From Galeruca laticollis (lineage: Eukaryota; Arthropoda; Insecta; Coleoptera; Chrysomelidae), in NCBI GenBank assembly GCA_963921935.1, contig OY998175.1, positions 209,824,655-209,888,654 on the forward strand: a stretch of DNA of 64,000 bases, given 5' to 3'. The notes under the pieces were generated by a model. That model saw only the letters and a list, made by a program, of their open reading frames with translations. It was not told where the DNA came from and did not search any database. Position 1 is the stretch's first letter; each line of letters starts with the position of its first letter. This document shows positions 29,559 to 41,891 of the stretch, one piece after another. Made by a program: the position numbers and the translations under genes.

Positions 29559-32465
29559 CCGCCTGTACCAACTTGGAAGGCACATGCCATCTAGTCTACT
29601 GCGCTGCGCTGACAACATTGGAAATGCTGGGAACACCATTCGACAGAGCTAAAAGAAGTACAAAGCAGAATCAGGAAGAACCCCCATGGGCTAAGAGAAT
29701 TCAAACCAAAATCAATAACATAAGAAGAGAAATAGGGCAAATTTATACCTACCTCCAAACTACTAAAACCACAGCACGCCTAAATAACCAAATTAAAAAG
29801 CTGTGCAAAAAACAAAAAATTAAACACAACTTACCTAACTTCAAACAAAAACTGATGTCTTACATGGAAGATCTAAAACAAAAAATAAAAATGTTGGGGG
29901 GCAGAATAAGAAGGTACAAAGAACGCGTTAATCGTTACAAAGAAAATAACCTATTCCAGCAGAACCAAAAACTATATTACCGCTCACTCGGAGAAAAACA
30001 GTCGAACAACTATGAAGCAGCACCTGCGGACCAAAACCAAATGCACCAATATTGGTCACAGTTGTGGGAAATACCCAGAAAACATGATGGAAGGGCCTAC
30101 TGGATCAATCAAGAGAAGAAAATAATGGTAGGGACCCCGGAAATGCAAAGGATACATATATTGGTGCAAGATGTTGAGAATGCCACCAAAAGGCTATCTA
30201 ATTGGAAAGCCCCAGGGTTGATAAAATCCATGCATACTGGTGGAAAAACCTCACCGCCATCCACGAAACTTTAGCACATCAGCTTGATTCGGCTATAATG
30301 GATCCAACACAGATCCCTTTATTTTTCACCAAAGGAATTACTTACATGTTGCCAAAAAATAAAAACGTCGAAAACCCACAAAATTATAGACCGATTACAT
30401 GTTTACCTATTGTCTATAAGATTCTCACTGGAATAATTGAACAAAAAATTAACCAACATCTAAAAGAACACCAAATATTAGCTTGGCAACAAAATGGATG
30501 TAAAAGCAAAGCAAAGGGAAGTAAAGAGTGGTTAATCCTGGACTCAGTAGTTACGAACCACGCAAGAACTAAAAAGAGGAACCTCTCAGTTGCCTGGATA
30601 GATTACCGCAAGGCATTTGATTCGGAGCCGCATTCATGGCTGTTGGAAATACTACAAATTTACAAAATAAACAAAGACCTAATTGAATTCCTCAAAACTA
30701 CTATGCATAACTGGGAAACGTACCTATCTGTCAGCGTAGAAAACACACACTATACTACTGAAGGAATTAAAATTAAAAGAGGAATCTTCCAAGGAGATAG
30801 CCTTAGTCCTCTGTGGTTCTGTCTTGCGCTTAATGCACTCAGTAATATGCTGGAAGAAAGTACTTACGGATACACCATAGCTAAAAGGCCAAGCATTAAA
30901 CTTTCCCATCTCCTCTATATGGATGACTTAAAATTGTATGCCTCTAATCCAGAACAACTTACCGCCCTCCTGGAACTGGTCGCATCATTTAGTAAAGCCA
31001 TCTCAATGGAGTTTGGACTTGAAAAATGTGCTTTTGTTCACGTTTAATCGGGAAAAACTCAGGAAACTGAAAACATACTCTTATTAGATCACAACCAGTT
31101 CACACCTCTACCGCTGGAACAGAAGTACAAATATCTTGGAATGCAACAAACTCTCAATATAGAACAAGCACACAGTAAGCAGCTTATTCAAGAAACACTT
31201 AAAACTAGACTCCGCCTAATACTGAAAACAAAACTTTACTCCTTGGCAAAAATAACAGCAATAAACGCTTGGGTAATACCTGCTATTACTTATAGTTTTG
31301 GAATACTCAAATGGAGTACCACAGATTTAGAAAGTCTCGATCGATCTATACGAGTGGCCCTAACAAAGAACCGATTACACCACCCAAATGCTTCCATGCA
31401 CAGGCTGTATTTACCACGGAACAGAGAGGGAAGAGGACTGAGGAACCTCAGAGAGGCACATAACAAAGAATGCGAAAACCTTTTCACTTACCTTAAATCT
31501 AGAACCCATCCAACGTATGTGGCAATTTCAACGTTAGACAACAACTTGACACCTTTGAAACTGTCGAACCAAGAGCCACCAGTAAAAGAAAATGAGAACT
31601 ATTACACAGAGTTGGAAGAAAGCTGGAAAAATAAAGAATTACATGGACGCTATGCGGCAATACTAAACAGTCAAGAAGCAGACAAGAACTTATCCACACT
31701 ATTTCTAATTAGGGGTGTACTGATGATGGAAACAGAGGGATTTTTACTAGCCATACAGGACCAAGTTATTTGTACAAGAAACTACCGACGGTTTATACTG
31801 CATCAGGATACATCGGATGACAGATGCAGACTATGTCGAAATAAAACAGAAACCATTCAGCACCTAACAGCAGGGTGCTCATATCTAGCACCGCGTGACC
31901 ATAAGGCAAGGCATGACAACGTGTCAAAGGTATTTCATCAAGCGCTATGTAAAAAATTCGAGCTAATAAAAGATATAACACAGTACTACAAATATACACC
32001 AAGGGATCATATGGAAGACGAGAAAACAAAAATCTATTGGGATAAGCCTATCATTAGTGATCGGGAAATGGCACACAATAGACCCGACATATTGGTAATA
32101 GAAAAAGATAAAAAGGTAGCAAGAATAATCGACATTACAGTACCTAATGATCACAATCTCCGAGAAGCGAGAAACCAAAAGATCACAAAGTATATAGATC
32201 TTCCTCACGAAATAAAAACTATCTATCAGCTCGATCAGGTCACAATACATCCATTAGTTATATCTGCGACCGGCCTTGTTGAAATAAATTTGAAACAGGA
32301 ACTAAAAAGATTGGAATTAGAAGACCCTACGAAACTGATACTCACCGCCCAAAAAGCAGCAATTCTGGGCACTTGTCGAGCAGTCCGGCGGGCGCTCACA
32401 CATGACTAATCCGTTGATATGGCATCCCGGATTAGCCAAGCAAACCCAGGAAAACCCTGTGAAAA
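29558..32465 (+). mobile_element. R4/Dong-type LINE, nearly full ORF, in TAA repeat
   Basis: Continuous coding sequence of about 2.85 kb with one frameshift (about 30,215) and one stop (31,045-31,047), flanked by TAA repeats on both sides. The N-terminal DNA-binding domain is not obvious, so the 5' end may be truncated. The 3' end is GTGAAAAAAAAAATAATAAT. Confidence 0.85.
29573..32409 (+). pseudogene. R4/Dong-type reverse transcriptase with RLE nuclease
   Basis: Part 1 (29,573-30,220) is lysine-rich with coiled-coil character and ends ATKRLSNWKAPG. Part 2 (30,202-31,047) is the RT: NYRPITCLPIVYKILTGIIE, SVAWIDYRKAFDSEPHSW (first catalytic D), GIFQGDSLSPLWFCLALN and LLYMDDLKLYAS (YMDD). After the in-frame TAA, part 3 (to 32,409) has the thumb, the zinc knuckle CRLCRNKTETIQHLTAGC and the restriction-like endonuclease NRPDILVIEKDKKVARIID with IDITVPND and QKITKY (PD..D..K). 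Order RT-zinc-RLE and TAA targeting fit the R4/Dong clade. Only two lesions separate it from an open frame. Confidence 0.85.
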
Positions 32466-32491
32466 AAAAAATAATAATAATAATAATAATG
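32466..32491. repeat. (TAA)n between two RLE LINEs
   Basis: Poly-A then about seven TAA units: the 3' tail of the upstream LINE and the 5' junction of the next one. Confidence 0.9.
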
Positions 32492-33190
32492 ACTTGAAAT
32501 AGGAGAACTATATACAGAAACAGAAGGATTCATGTGTGCTATACAGGATCAGGTAATAGCTACAAATAATTATCAAAAGTATATAACCAACATGAACATA
32601 GAGGATGACAAATGTAGAATATGTAAAGCAACGTCAGAAACAATTCAACACATAACATCAGGATGCCCGGTCTAGCTCAAACAGAGTATTTAAATAGACA
32701 CAATCTTACAGCAAAAATCTTACACAAACATCTACTTCAAAAATACCAAATAAAAACAATAGAAGATCCTTACTATAAGTACAAACCTGATGCAGTGAAT
32801 GAAAACCAAAATTTCAAAGTTTACTGGGACCGAACAATTGTAACAGATAAAACAATAACAAATAATAGACCAGATATAATAATTATAGATAAAATAAATA
32901 GAATAACAACACTAATAGACATCGCTCATCCCCTGGATCACAACACACAGAAAACATATACAGAAAAAATTAGGAAATACACCGAACTAGCAGAAGAAAT
33001 AAAGGCAATGTGGAAGATGGAGAAAGTTCAGATAACCCCAGTTGTCATTTCAGTAACGGGCCTCTTACCACCAGAGTTACTTACTGAATTCAAAAAACAC
33101 AACTTACCACAACATACAATACTAGAAATGCAAAAATCAACTATATTAGAAACGTGTAGGATAGTAAGGAAAATTATCAAATAAGTCAAC
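32492..33190 (+). pseudogene. Second R4/Dong-type LINE, 5'-truncated
   Basis: Starts in the region equivalent to TETEGFMCAIQDQVIAT (broken), has the zinc knuckle CRICKATSETIQHITSGC, then a 173-residue ORF (32,663-33,184) with the nuclease: VYWDRTIVTDKTITNNRPDI, IDIAHPLDHN and YTEKIRKY. Sequence clearly differs from the upstream copy (different subfamily), so this is not a tandem duplication. Ends ATTATCAAATAA and abuts a minus-strand LINE. Confidence 0.8.
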
Positions 33191-34960
33191 AAGGTAAACA
33201 TTATCTATGCACCCTCGTCCAGAACGGAAACCCGCCTGAGCTTCAGGCAAAATGTGACATTCCTCAGACCATTGTGTGAGTCTGTTGTAAAGTATACTGG
33301 TAAAGACTTTACCAGTGCAGTTAGCTAATGCTAACCCTCTATAGTTCGATGGTTCACACGCTAGTCCACCCTTATGTACCATTGTAAGTAGTATTTCAGT
33401 CCATTGCAAAGGCATGAGAGCTGTTTGAAAAATATTGTTAAACAAAACATTTAGGTAGAGTATCCAATTGTGAGGAACATTTTTTAAGAACTCATAGGAA
33501 ATTACATCATTTCCTGGTGCTTTCCTAGATTTGCACTTGTTAAGAACGTGGTATATCTCTTCGGTTGTTATTACGGAATCAAGGAAAGGATGATTCACGT
33601 CTGTGAATTGGACGTCAACATACACTCTATGCCAATAAATACCATCATATAAGTTCTCCCAAATTTCCACGGATAGTAGATTTCGATTTGAGTGATTTTG
33701 GAATTGTTTAATTGCTGACCAAAAGTCTTTAGGATTACGTGAGCTTGTTAAACGGGATATAAAGGCATCTTTATATGCATTTTCCTTTGTCCTTGTTAGT
33801 TTCCTATAATTTTTCTTATCTTGCGTCTAGTTCAGCTTTTGAGAAACATCAGAGGGATATTTTTTAAATAATTTCAATGAAGCGTTTAAGAGCTTTTTTG
33901 CATCCACACACTCATTATCAAACCAAGGTTTACTCTAAACATAGTAATTTGATTTCACACTGGTGTCTCTGAATCTGAACATATTGAGACTTTCCGCGCA
34001 TTTAAAAATAGCAGAACAAAAATTATTATATGAAAGCTGCACATCAGGAATAAAATAAGCTTGGTTCGATAGGCGCATGGAGAGTTTATAATTTTCTTTT
34101 TGTTGCTCATTCCAAACAAGAAATTTGCTGAAAGAACTATTATGTTTTTCAGTGTTTTCACTGAAGCGATAATGAGTAAGAGTTACTTGGATTGGGAAAT
34201 GATCAGACAAATAATCGGTAAGCCCTACACAAAATTGTTGTGTGTCAAATAGATGTAAATTACTTACCCACAACAAGTCCACCACACTACTTCCCATTTT
34301 CTTACATATGTGAACATAGCTGGTCTGTCTTCCACATTTCTTCCATTCAGAAGTGTAAATGAATTATTATACATAAAATCAATAAGTTTTCGACCTCTAG
34401 TATTGAATTCTAAATCATAACTCAACCTCTCCTCGTATAAGTTTGTATTTTCCAAGATTTCCGATGGTGTGATGCCAGCATTTGAAACGCGGCAATTGAA
34501 GTCACCTCCAATAATGATCATTACATCGTTATGACTATTGCTGATGTCATCAAGGACATCCTGGAAGATATCAAGAATGTGCCCAAGATCCAAGGAGGGA
34601 TTAAAATATACGCTGCACACAATAAGTTTATACAAATCAAAACAAAATAAACAAATTAGCTACCACGGTGTTCTATCTAAAATAGTTATATTTAAATACT
34701 TTCTATAAAAAACACATAGTCCGCCACTGGCACGCCCAACTGCCTTATTCCTAAGAGCACCAAATGAGACAGCCTCGTAATCAGTTGAAAAACCTGCACT
34801 ATGCACCTTTCTGTAATCAACCACGTTTCACTCATGCAAATAACATCGAAATTCGAATTCGCAGAACCCTCGATAAAATTTTGCAGATTAGCGAAGCCAT
34901 GACAATTCCAAAACAAAACTCCTAATAGTTTTTTTGGTGCGTAGAATTAAGTTTACTGTG
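33191..34960 (-). pseudogene. CR1/L2-like ORF2: AP endonuclease + partial RT
   Basis: Endonuclease pieces: WNCHGFANLQNFIEGS and DVICMSETWL (E), IIIGGDFNCR (D, N), and LSDHFPI (SDH motif). Connector: KPWFDNECVDAKKLLN and KENAYKDAFISRL. RT start: CKSRKAPGNDVISYEFLKN, EPSNYRGLALANCTGKVFT and PEAQAGFRSGRGCIDN. Stops or shifts at about 33,829, 33,935, 34,280 and 34,640. Reverse transcriptase YADD is missing. Confidence 0.8.
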
Positions 34961-35152
34961 TTTTGGGATATTCTGTTCGGGAGATGAATTGCTACCGCGA
35001 TCTCTTTCTCTTTTGGGCCTATCAGATGTATTTTGTCGTTGTTCAGATACTGGAATAATTCGTGGTTGAATAAATATATATTTGATTCTAATTGATTCTC
35101 CAGCAGCCTTTCTAGAAGTAAAGTCTTTAAAAATTGCAGCATTTTTTTGCAT

Positions 35153-35695
35153 TTATATCGGAGTGAGGTCATTTTTCAATTTTATTTGAGGATATTGATG
35201 TACAGGCAACTTGCATTTATTGCGCAGCACAAGTAAAGCATCTTCATGAGACTTACATACAATTTTAATAAGTCGCGGCTGGCTATCTCTAAGCTTTCCC
35301 AGTCTCATTTTTTTCATTATTCCAATAAATTTTGGGGCTGTTACTGTGTTAACAATCTCCGTGACAATTTCCTCGTAGTTACTACATTCAGGGATACCTT
35401 GCAAGATAACATTTTTCTCTCGTTCTGCTCTCATCTTATATTCATGATACAAATCTGCATTAATTGTCTGAAATTTTGTTTCGAATTCAGAGACTTTTCT
35501 GTGAATATTTTTGTTGTCTTTCTGAAGATCATTAATTTTTCTGGTACACTCATCAATTTTTTCGTTTTGCTCACTTATTATGGAATGCAGGTCAGTAACA
35601 CTTTTTGTAAGCGCAGTTAGTTGACTCATAATTTTTTGCATTTGGGATTCTATATTCAAATTAAATTCCATTATTTTGTATTGACTTTTTTTCAA
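35153..35695 (-). CDS. LINE ORF1 coiled-coil / RNA-binding protein
   Basis: 180 residues: a coiled coil (about 15-85, with LTALTKSVTDLHSIISEQNE and repeated K/E heptads) followed by an RRM-like region starting REKNVILQGIPE, typical of LINE ORF1 proteins that form ribonucleoprotein particles. The frame is broken just after DLTPI; a short downstream frame holds the rest (PEQNIPKHSK). Functional in the LINE only together with ORF2. Confidence 0.7.
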   Translation of the reverse strand: MKKSQYKIMEFNLNIESQMQKIMSQLTALTKSVTDLHSIISEQNEKIDECTRKINDLQKDNKNIHRKVSEFETKFQTINADLYHEYKMRAEREKNVILQGIPECSNYEEIVTEIVNTVTAPKFIGIMKKMRLGKLRDSQPRLIKIVCKSHEDALLVLRNKCKLPVHQYPQIKLKNDLTPI

Positions 35696-36004
35696 CTCTC
35701 AATTGCTGTCGATATTTAATCACCAAACAAGTATTATCAGTTCGTTTTTGTATATTTACAACTTAAGAATCACTACAATGTGATAGAAATTGAATTGATA
35801 TAGGTAAATAATTGCAATCAATCCTTAACAAATATGCACTTTATGTATATGTTCACTATTTTTGCAACATCGTTTAACAGGTTTTCAGTTCAAAGTAGTG
35901 TAAATAAACTTTAAATTAAATACTTCGTTCTATACACACACAACTACGTGTTAACAGTACGAAAGTCAGAACCGAACTCCATTATTGTAAATGAATGTAG
36001 TGAA

Positions 36005-36262
36005 CAATTACAAGTAAATTTTAATTCTGATCAACTTTTTTTAGTAACATTTTTCGATATTGTCAAATTTAAAGGTACTTTACTCTTGAGTAAAACTCAT
36101 ATTTTTTGACAAACCTCGTATACGACTAAAAATTTGGTATTCAATGATTGTATTTTAGGTTTTAGATAATGCAGAACTTTTTATGAAGAATAACTTTTTT
36201 CCTAAAATTAATAATAAAAAAGTTTTCCATATGATTCCAATTTAGAGGGACATATTGTATAT
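36005..36262 (-). repeat. Dispersed repeat, copy 2
   Basis: Inverted relative to 17,374-17,600 with the same motifs (GTATACGACTAAAAATT, ATGCAGAACTTTTTATGAAG). Lies just 5' of the CR1/L2-like LINE. Confidence 0.7.
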
Positions 36263-38578
36263 TACTGTTACTTTAGCCTTTAGCTAGGTCCAGGCGTCAA
36301 ATTTAGTTTTTTTTGTAGTAACTTATAAATTTCAAATTTTTGGAAAAGAAACTCAAGGTGTAATCATAAACCACAGACAGGGGATATTTGCTCTTTTTCA
36401 TTTTACTTACCTTAAAAAACCTTTTTAAGTTTGGAAAAAGTTTATTAACCCTCTGAGGAGTTGAGAGTTAGTTTGAAAGAGTCTTGGGTGCTTGCCTAAA
36501 CTTCGCTGGCGCCCTTTTATGAATTTAAATAAATATTGAACAATCCACCTTTTCTTCGACTCGAAGCCTAGCGGGAACAGATTGTTCTTCGGAGCAATCT
36601 GACATCTAAACGAACACTGGAGGTAGGTATTGTGAATAAGAGAAGTCTCGTTATACAGTGGTAGAAAAATATAGAAGATTGCAAAGAAAATAAGAAGAAA
36701 GTTTGGTTGGGATTGCATGCACTGATGGTCCTTCAACACGAATATCAAATGAAGCAGGTTTAAAAGAACTGAAATTTTATTTTATCTTCTGGGGGTTTTT
36801 GAATAAGCAGGACTTGTTATCAAGAATAACATTTTTCGCCAAAACTGAGAATAAAAAAGTAGTTTCTCCTCTTGGCACCCCATCCGCGGACGCACTGTAT
36901 ATAAAGGACAGAACTAGTAAGTTCTAGTTTACCTCCTGTCTCTGACAACGATAACTTGGTTATTGAAACACGCGTTGGTGTAGTGTGTTCAATATTATTT
37001 TTATATTTCAAAAGTTTTATAAAGTTTCAATATTCAGTACCCCTCGTAAGTGAATGAAATTGCACCTGTAACCTGTTGAGACAAGAAGCTTTTAGATAAT
37101 GAATTCTATAATTGTTATTATTACAAGAAAGAAGTTAATATATGTGCATTAAGATGTTCTTGAAGGCTAGCATTTAAACTGGAACAAATTCGCCAAGTCG
37201 AGAGACATCATGTTATTTAAAAATGCTAAATTCCCGTAAAAAATATAATCGTTAAACGTTGATTCATGTAATTGTGGCTACCATCATCTAAATTATAATC
37301 GAGCGGTTTCCCGTTGTCCAGACCGGTACCTATATGTATATGTTATATTATCTTATGCATTATTTTTTTTTAATCGAGCTCAAATGGAAGACTATAATAA
37401 ACTTCAATAACACTATCTGGTTTCCTGACAATAAAAATGATATGTTTCGACTGCTTATCGACGAAAACGAGGTCATTGTTATGAAACGAATATGGTTTCA
37501 TATTTGCCAATGTGTACGAGGTATTGTACATACCTACTTAAATAAAAAAATTCTACTATCCTTTGTATAGATACTTGACATAATACAGTATACTACCAAA
37601 ACTGCCGTGTGCGGATGTCAGTAAAACTTTGCGCCATGTACGCGTCTCAAGTTACTCTAGAAAGAATAAAATTTCCATTTAATAAACAATTAAAGTACCT
37701 AATCAAATTTAACACAAAAAATTTTTTAAATCGCGTAAAATACAATGTCTTATATTAAATTTATCCTCCTTTTTCTATTTTCAATTGATACTTACCAAGA
37801 AACGTTCTTCCAAATAACTCTCAGTTTATTGACTGAAATTTATTTAGATAAAATTTTTATATATACATAGTTATTTTCCAACTAATTTTAAGCTGATCTA
37901 AAAACTCATTTGGCAAGAAAAAAATGTACAAGACTTGGCCCAATTTTTGGTATAAGACTGACGCTGTTGTGAGGACGATACAATTCGATGAGTCGGAACG
38001 GTGCTCGAGAATATCATTTTTTGGAACTATTCACAGGCTTGCTTATACATGACGTTGGGAACGATGTCATGAATAGCGCCCCGGTTCGAGATTCAGGGCA
38101 GATAAAACTCAATCATCGACCACCACACCTGCAAGAAATAAATCACCGGTGGCGACGGTGATTTTCTTACCGAAATAGCGAAACCACGCCTGCCAAACGT
38201 TCAAGTTTAGAAATATTTTTACAAAAGTTACAACTTTCATTTTTTAAAACTGAATATCCTTTTAATAAATACATGGAAAATTTATCATTGATGCTGCAAA
38301 TGGGAGATTATATATGAATTTAATGGCAATTGTATGCATAATTTGCCCGTAGATAATATACTTTTTAAGTAATTAAAAAAAATAGAATTGCGGGGGAGGA
38401 AAAATACGGAAGTTTCGGTATATGAATGTCTGCCGTCTAGCGCTAAAATATATAGAAGAAGGCGGATACCCAAAGTACAAAATAGTTATTTGTAAAACAA
38501 GTGTCACAATTTGTGTTTTTTGCAGAAAAAGGCGCTTAGCAACGCCTGCTACATAATCCGCCATTTTGCTCATGCATT
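36263..38578. other. No gene seen (2.3 kb)
   Basis: No supported frame. At 36,880-36,915 there is a promoter-like TGTATATAAAGG before a conserved-looking block (CTGTCTCTGACAACGATAAC, then ATTGAAACACGCG) of a type I associate with insect TE 5' regions; I cannot assign it. Several short open frames (37,334-37,570, 38,373-38,573) look like chance. Confidence 0.4.
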
Positions 38579-39830
38579 TTGTTTGTTTTGAAATCAGTTA
38601 ACAAACTATATTTGCCGGGAGGCTCGCCCATTATAGATGTAGGACAAATTATAACCCAAGAAAGCCAAGGTAGAAGGAAACCATTGAATCTATTTTATAA
38701 TATTAATGATACTGGCCCATTTAAAGTACTCATTGAGCATAAAGAAAAAAACGTGGACAACCTCCATCCTGTAGAAATAGGAAGGATCCTTCACAAATAA
38801 AAAATCAATGGAATTCAGCAAATCGAAAAAAAATGTAGAAACAGAGTAGCAATTAATTTTAGACCACCTATACATGCAAATGATTCTAACAATAATGAAG
38901 AGAATAAAAAGCAAGTATATGAAGCATTCATACCAGCTCCATTATTGACTTGTAAAGGAGTAGTGAAAGGAGTAGGCGTCAACTTACCTGAGGAGGAGAT
39001 TATAAACAGAGCGAATGAAAAATCAGATAATATTTACAAAGTTGTAGAAGTCCGTAGAATAAATCGTAGAGTAGTGGGCATGGTTTCCCAATCTGTTATG
39101 TATGTACCAACTGGTTCGTATATCTTTACTATTCATGGAAAGAATTTCCCAAGGTACGTCAATCTGTATTCAAACAAATTAGAAGTAACAACATATATTA
39201 GACCAATTATATGATGCTTAAAATGCTACAGGTTTAACCATGCGACAAAACAATGCAATGGAAAAGCTAGATGTCATAAATGCAGAAACGAAAATTATGA
39301 AGTAGAAAATTGTGAAAGGAAAAATAAATATTGTCTGTATTGTAGGAAAGAACATAATATACAGGATCTCTTCAAAAATGTGGAAGAATGTGAGGAGCTA
39401 GTTAAGCAAAAAAGAATTTCAGAGTTGATGAGCTATCAGAATCTGCCACTAAAATGGAACCCAGAAATCAAGAGGCTAGACCAAACAACACACAGGTAGA
39501 GCAAAATTATATCAATTTCCCTCCCTTAAAATCCAAACAAGAACCTAATGGAACAGTGAGTATTGCCCAAAGATTCCTATTTTCCCCTTCTCCCTCCCAG
39601 AAAAAAAGAATTATAATTTAGTTGCTAATAACCCAAAAAGACCAAGACAAAATGACTCGACATATGATAAAGCAGTTCACAGTAGCTGTTTGGTTAAACA
39701 TCAACTCCTTCCTGCTTCTCCAACTATCAACAGTCAAAACTATATCCAATCTCTACATATAACCCCTAACTCCATAACTAATCAAGGTAATTCGCAAAAC
39801 CACTGCGACAATAACTTCCCGTCACTATAA
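38579..39830 (+). pseudogene. LINE ORF1 (Gag-like) with CCHC zinc knuckles, I/Jockey-type
   Basis: Pieces: LYLPGGSPIIDVGQIITQES, DNLHPVEIGRILHK, a 90-residue frame with VYEAFIPAPLLTCKGVVKGV and VEVRRINRRVVGMVSQ, then YVNLYSNKLEVTTYIRPI. After a stop, three zinc knuckles follow: CLKCYRFNHATKQC, CHKCRNENYEVENC and CLYCRKEHN. It ends in a proline/asparagine-rich tail at TAA 39,828-39,830. Stops at 38,798 and 39,214 and a shift near 39,555 disable it. No ORF2 follows because copia starts at 39,951. Confidence 0.75.
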
Positions 39831-39950
39831 GTACAATCCAATTAAATAATTCCTAATAAAATTTACTATGTGCGAACAAAAAAGGATCTAAAGGACATAT
39901 TAAAAAGTGGTAAGGTATTAGAACTTCATCAATATTTTTTCTATTATTTG

Positions 39951-40160
39951 TGTTGAAGCTTTAGGAAAATATATGAATCTACTGACTAAGGTGATCATTG
40001 TATTTTTTTTATGTTGTTATGACATCTTAATGTCAGAAATAATTGTCAATGTGCGAATGTACCGTTCATTAATATAACTGAAAGGGTTTATAGTACATAT
40101 CTGCCTTTCCGTTCTGCTGTACTGTCAACAGATATATCCAGAATACCGCTAACTCCAACA
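39951..40160 (+). repeat. copia 5' LTR (210 bp)
   Basis: TGTTGAAGCTTTAGG ... GCTAACTCCAACA, with short inverted ends TGTTG/CAACA. High identity to 61,184-61,402; the differences include a few indels (AATAATGAAATAATTG against AATAATTG). Confidence 0.95.
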
Positions 40161-40176
40161 GGTTATGAGCCCAGAT
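40161..40176 (+). promoter_or_regulatory. Primer-binding site for a tRNA-iMet internal fragment
   Basis: GGTTATGAGCCCAG starts directly after the LTR. In copia the primer site pairs with the anticodon region of initiator tRNA-Met (a half tRNA). One base differs from the Drosophila copia site as I recall it. Confidence 0.75.
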
Positions 40177-40208
40177 GGATATAAATAAATAGTACAAAAA
40201 TTTGCAGA

Positions 40209-41583
40209 ATGCCTGATACATCAAATATAGATATGTCCATCCCAGTTTCAACTTCTGTACCTAATATAGAGAAGTTTGAGGGGCAATCAAACTATGACTT
40301 ATGGAAATTTGCAATGAAGATGAGTTTAACCCTTGATAGATTATGGGAAATAGTGACAAATTGTGTGACATGCTACGCTCACGTTTGCAAAGCTGCAAGT
40401 GCTAAAGAAGCTTGGGAAAATCTTCAGACTGCATTTGAAGCAAAAAGTATGAATCGTCGGTTTGAACTTCAGAAGCACCTATTTGGAAGCAAGATAGAAA
40501 ATGTTTCCTCTGTAAAAGAATATTTAAATGATATATCAAGAACGGTTCATAAACTAGCAGATATTGGTATGTTATTGGATGATGAATTTGTTGCATTTAT
40601 AATGTTAAATGGATTATCCTCAGACTACCATCCTCTAATAATGATATTGACTCATACGGATAATGAACTTTGCTCAGAAGTTATAAAAACCAAACTTCTT
40701 GAAAATAGTGCAGGTCGTAAGATTCAGTGCTGTATTCAAAGTCAGGTTCAAGTCAGCAGACCTTTAAGCAGTTTCCTAAGAAGTTCATTTGTTATTCTTG
40801 TGGAGAAAAAGGTTATAAGAAAAGAGACTGTCCAGTGAAGATTGAAAAAAGTGATACAGAAAAGAAGAAGAAAACAAGTTCCAATACTACTCTAGTGGCA
40901 GCAGCTTTGGCAACTCAACCAACATTGAATTGGATCTTAGATTCTGGAGCGACATCTCATATGTCGATGCATGGTGAAGGTATGTCCAATTTCCAAAACA
41001 TTCAGTTGGTGGCATTGTGACGGCCAATAATCAGAAGATATTGTCCATTGGTTCTTGGGAAATTGAGGTAAATTTTAATCAAGATGGTAACATTGTTACA
41101 AAAACAATTTGTGATGTTATGTTAGTTCCAGATCTTGCGTTAAATCTCCTGTCTGTCAGCAAAATGACAAAAAAAGGTTACATTGTTGTATTTTATAGGT
41201 TCGAATGTAATGTTTATAATACAAATAATTTTAATGTTTCAGGAAATGTAGAACTTACTGGGAAATTTTGCTATGGTTTATATACGGGTAATCAAGTTAT
41301 TACGGAACCGATTAAAGTATTATCAGCAGGTATTTCGGAGCATGAATTATGGCACAAACGATTAGGCCATCTTAACAGGAGATCTATTAAAGAGCTAAGG
41401 AATGGTTTAGTTAATGGACTAGATTTCACTGAAGAAAATCATCAGCCATGTGTAGTATATCTGCCAGGAACGCAAACAGTGGGAAAGTTTTCAAGGCAAA
41501 AGGCCAAACGAGCCACAGACTTGCTAGAATTGGTACATACAGATCTGTTGGGGCCTATGGAAGAATTATCATGGGAGGTGTAA
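40209..41583 (+). pseudogene. copia gag, protease, integrase start
   Basis: Gag (40,209-40,838): NIEKFEGQSNYDLWKFAMKM, SAKEAWENLQTAFE and NDISRTVHKLADIGM, the UBN2-type copia Gag. A shift leads to the zinc knuckle CYSCGEKGYKKRDC and the protease WILDSGATSHMS (DSGA). After another shift (about 41,017) come the pre-integrase domain HELWHKRLGHLNRRSIKEL and the integrase start LLELVHTDLLGPMEELSW with its first catalytic D. Two frameshifts plus the insertion at about 41,591 disable it. One of the shifts could be natural, but copia is normally a single frame. Confidence 0.9.
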
Positions 41584-41591
41584 GGTACTGT

Positions 41592-41891
41592 CGGTATAAA
41601 TGCAGTTTACGGGCTTTTATTGTATTACTAAAAATTTTAGTTTATTGGGTAGATAACGTTTGTAGAAGCATAAAAATAAAAAAAATCTTGGCGGTCTCTC
41701 ATTTTAATGAGAATATTCACTTTTAAAAGGTTCACTTTTGGAAGTTATACAACAATGGCAATAACAAAAAATGTATTCCTGTCATAAAAGTGTCAAAATA
41801 TTGTCATTATTATTTGTTACCATTGGTGTTGTGTGTCTGTTTATTTTTGTTGCGCTTCTATACTTAAGATTTTCTTGGCTTCCGACAAAAA
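41592..41891. other. Left end of Merlin-type insert, noncoding
   Basis: Begins where the copia integrase frame breaks (after GGTGTAAGGTACT). GTCGGTATAAATGCAG is the likely element end, but a matching inverted end at 58.8 kb was not found. Confidence 0.35.

Larger units (their letters stand above)
33191..35700 (-). mobile_element. CR1/L2-like LINE, 3'-truncated
   Basis: Minus strand carries ORF1 and the endonuclease and first third of RT of ORF2. The RT is cut at 33,190 where the plus-strand R4/Dong copy ends. Because LINEs usually lose the 5' end, loss of the 3' part implies a later insertion or deletion. Confidence 0.75.

Noticed and set aside
33191..35700. Endogenous virus
   Set aside because: All genes are LINE-type (AP endonuclease plus RT, coiled-coil ORF1). 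No capsid or envelope gene was seen anywhere in the window.
36880..36930. LTR promoter (TATAAA followed by CTGTCTCTGAC block)
   Set aside because: No matching second LTR or coding region found in the window; only noted as unassigned.
38373..38573. Possible small host gene with ATGGCGG context
   Set aside because: No homology I recognise, no splice or downstream coding support.
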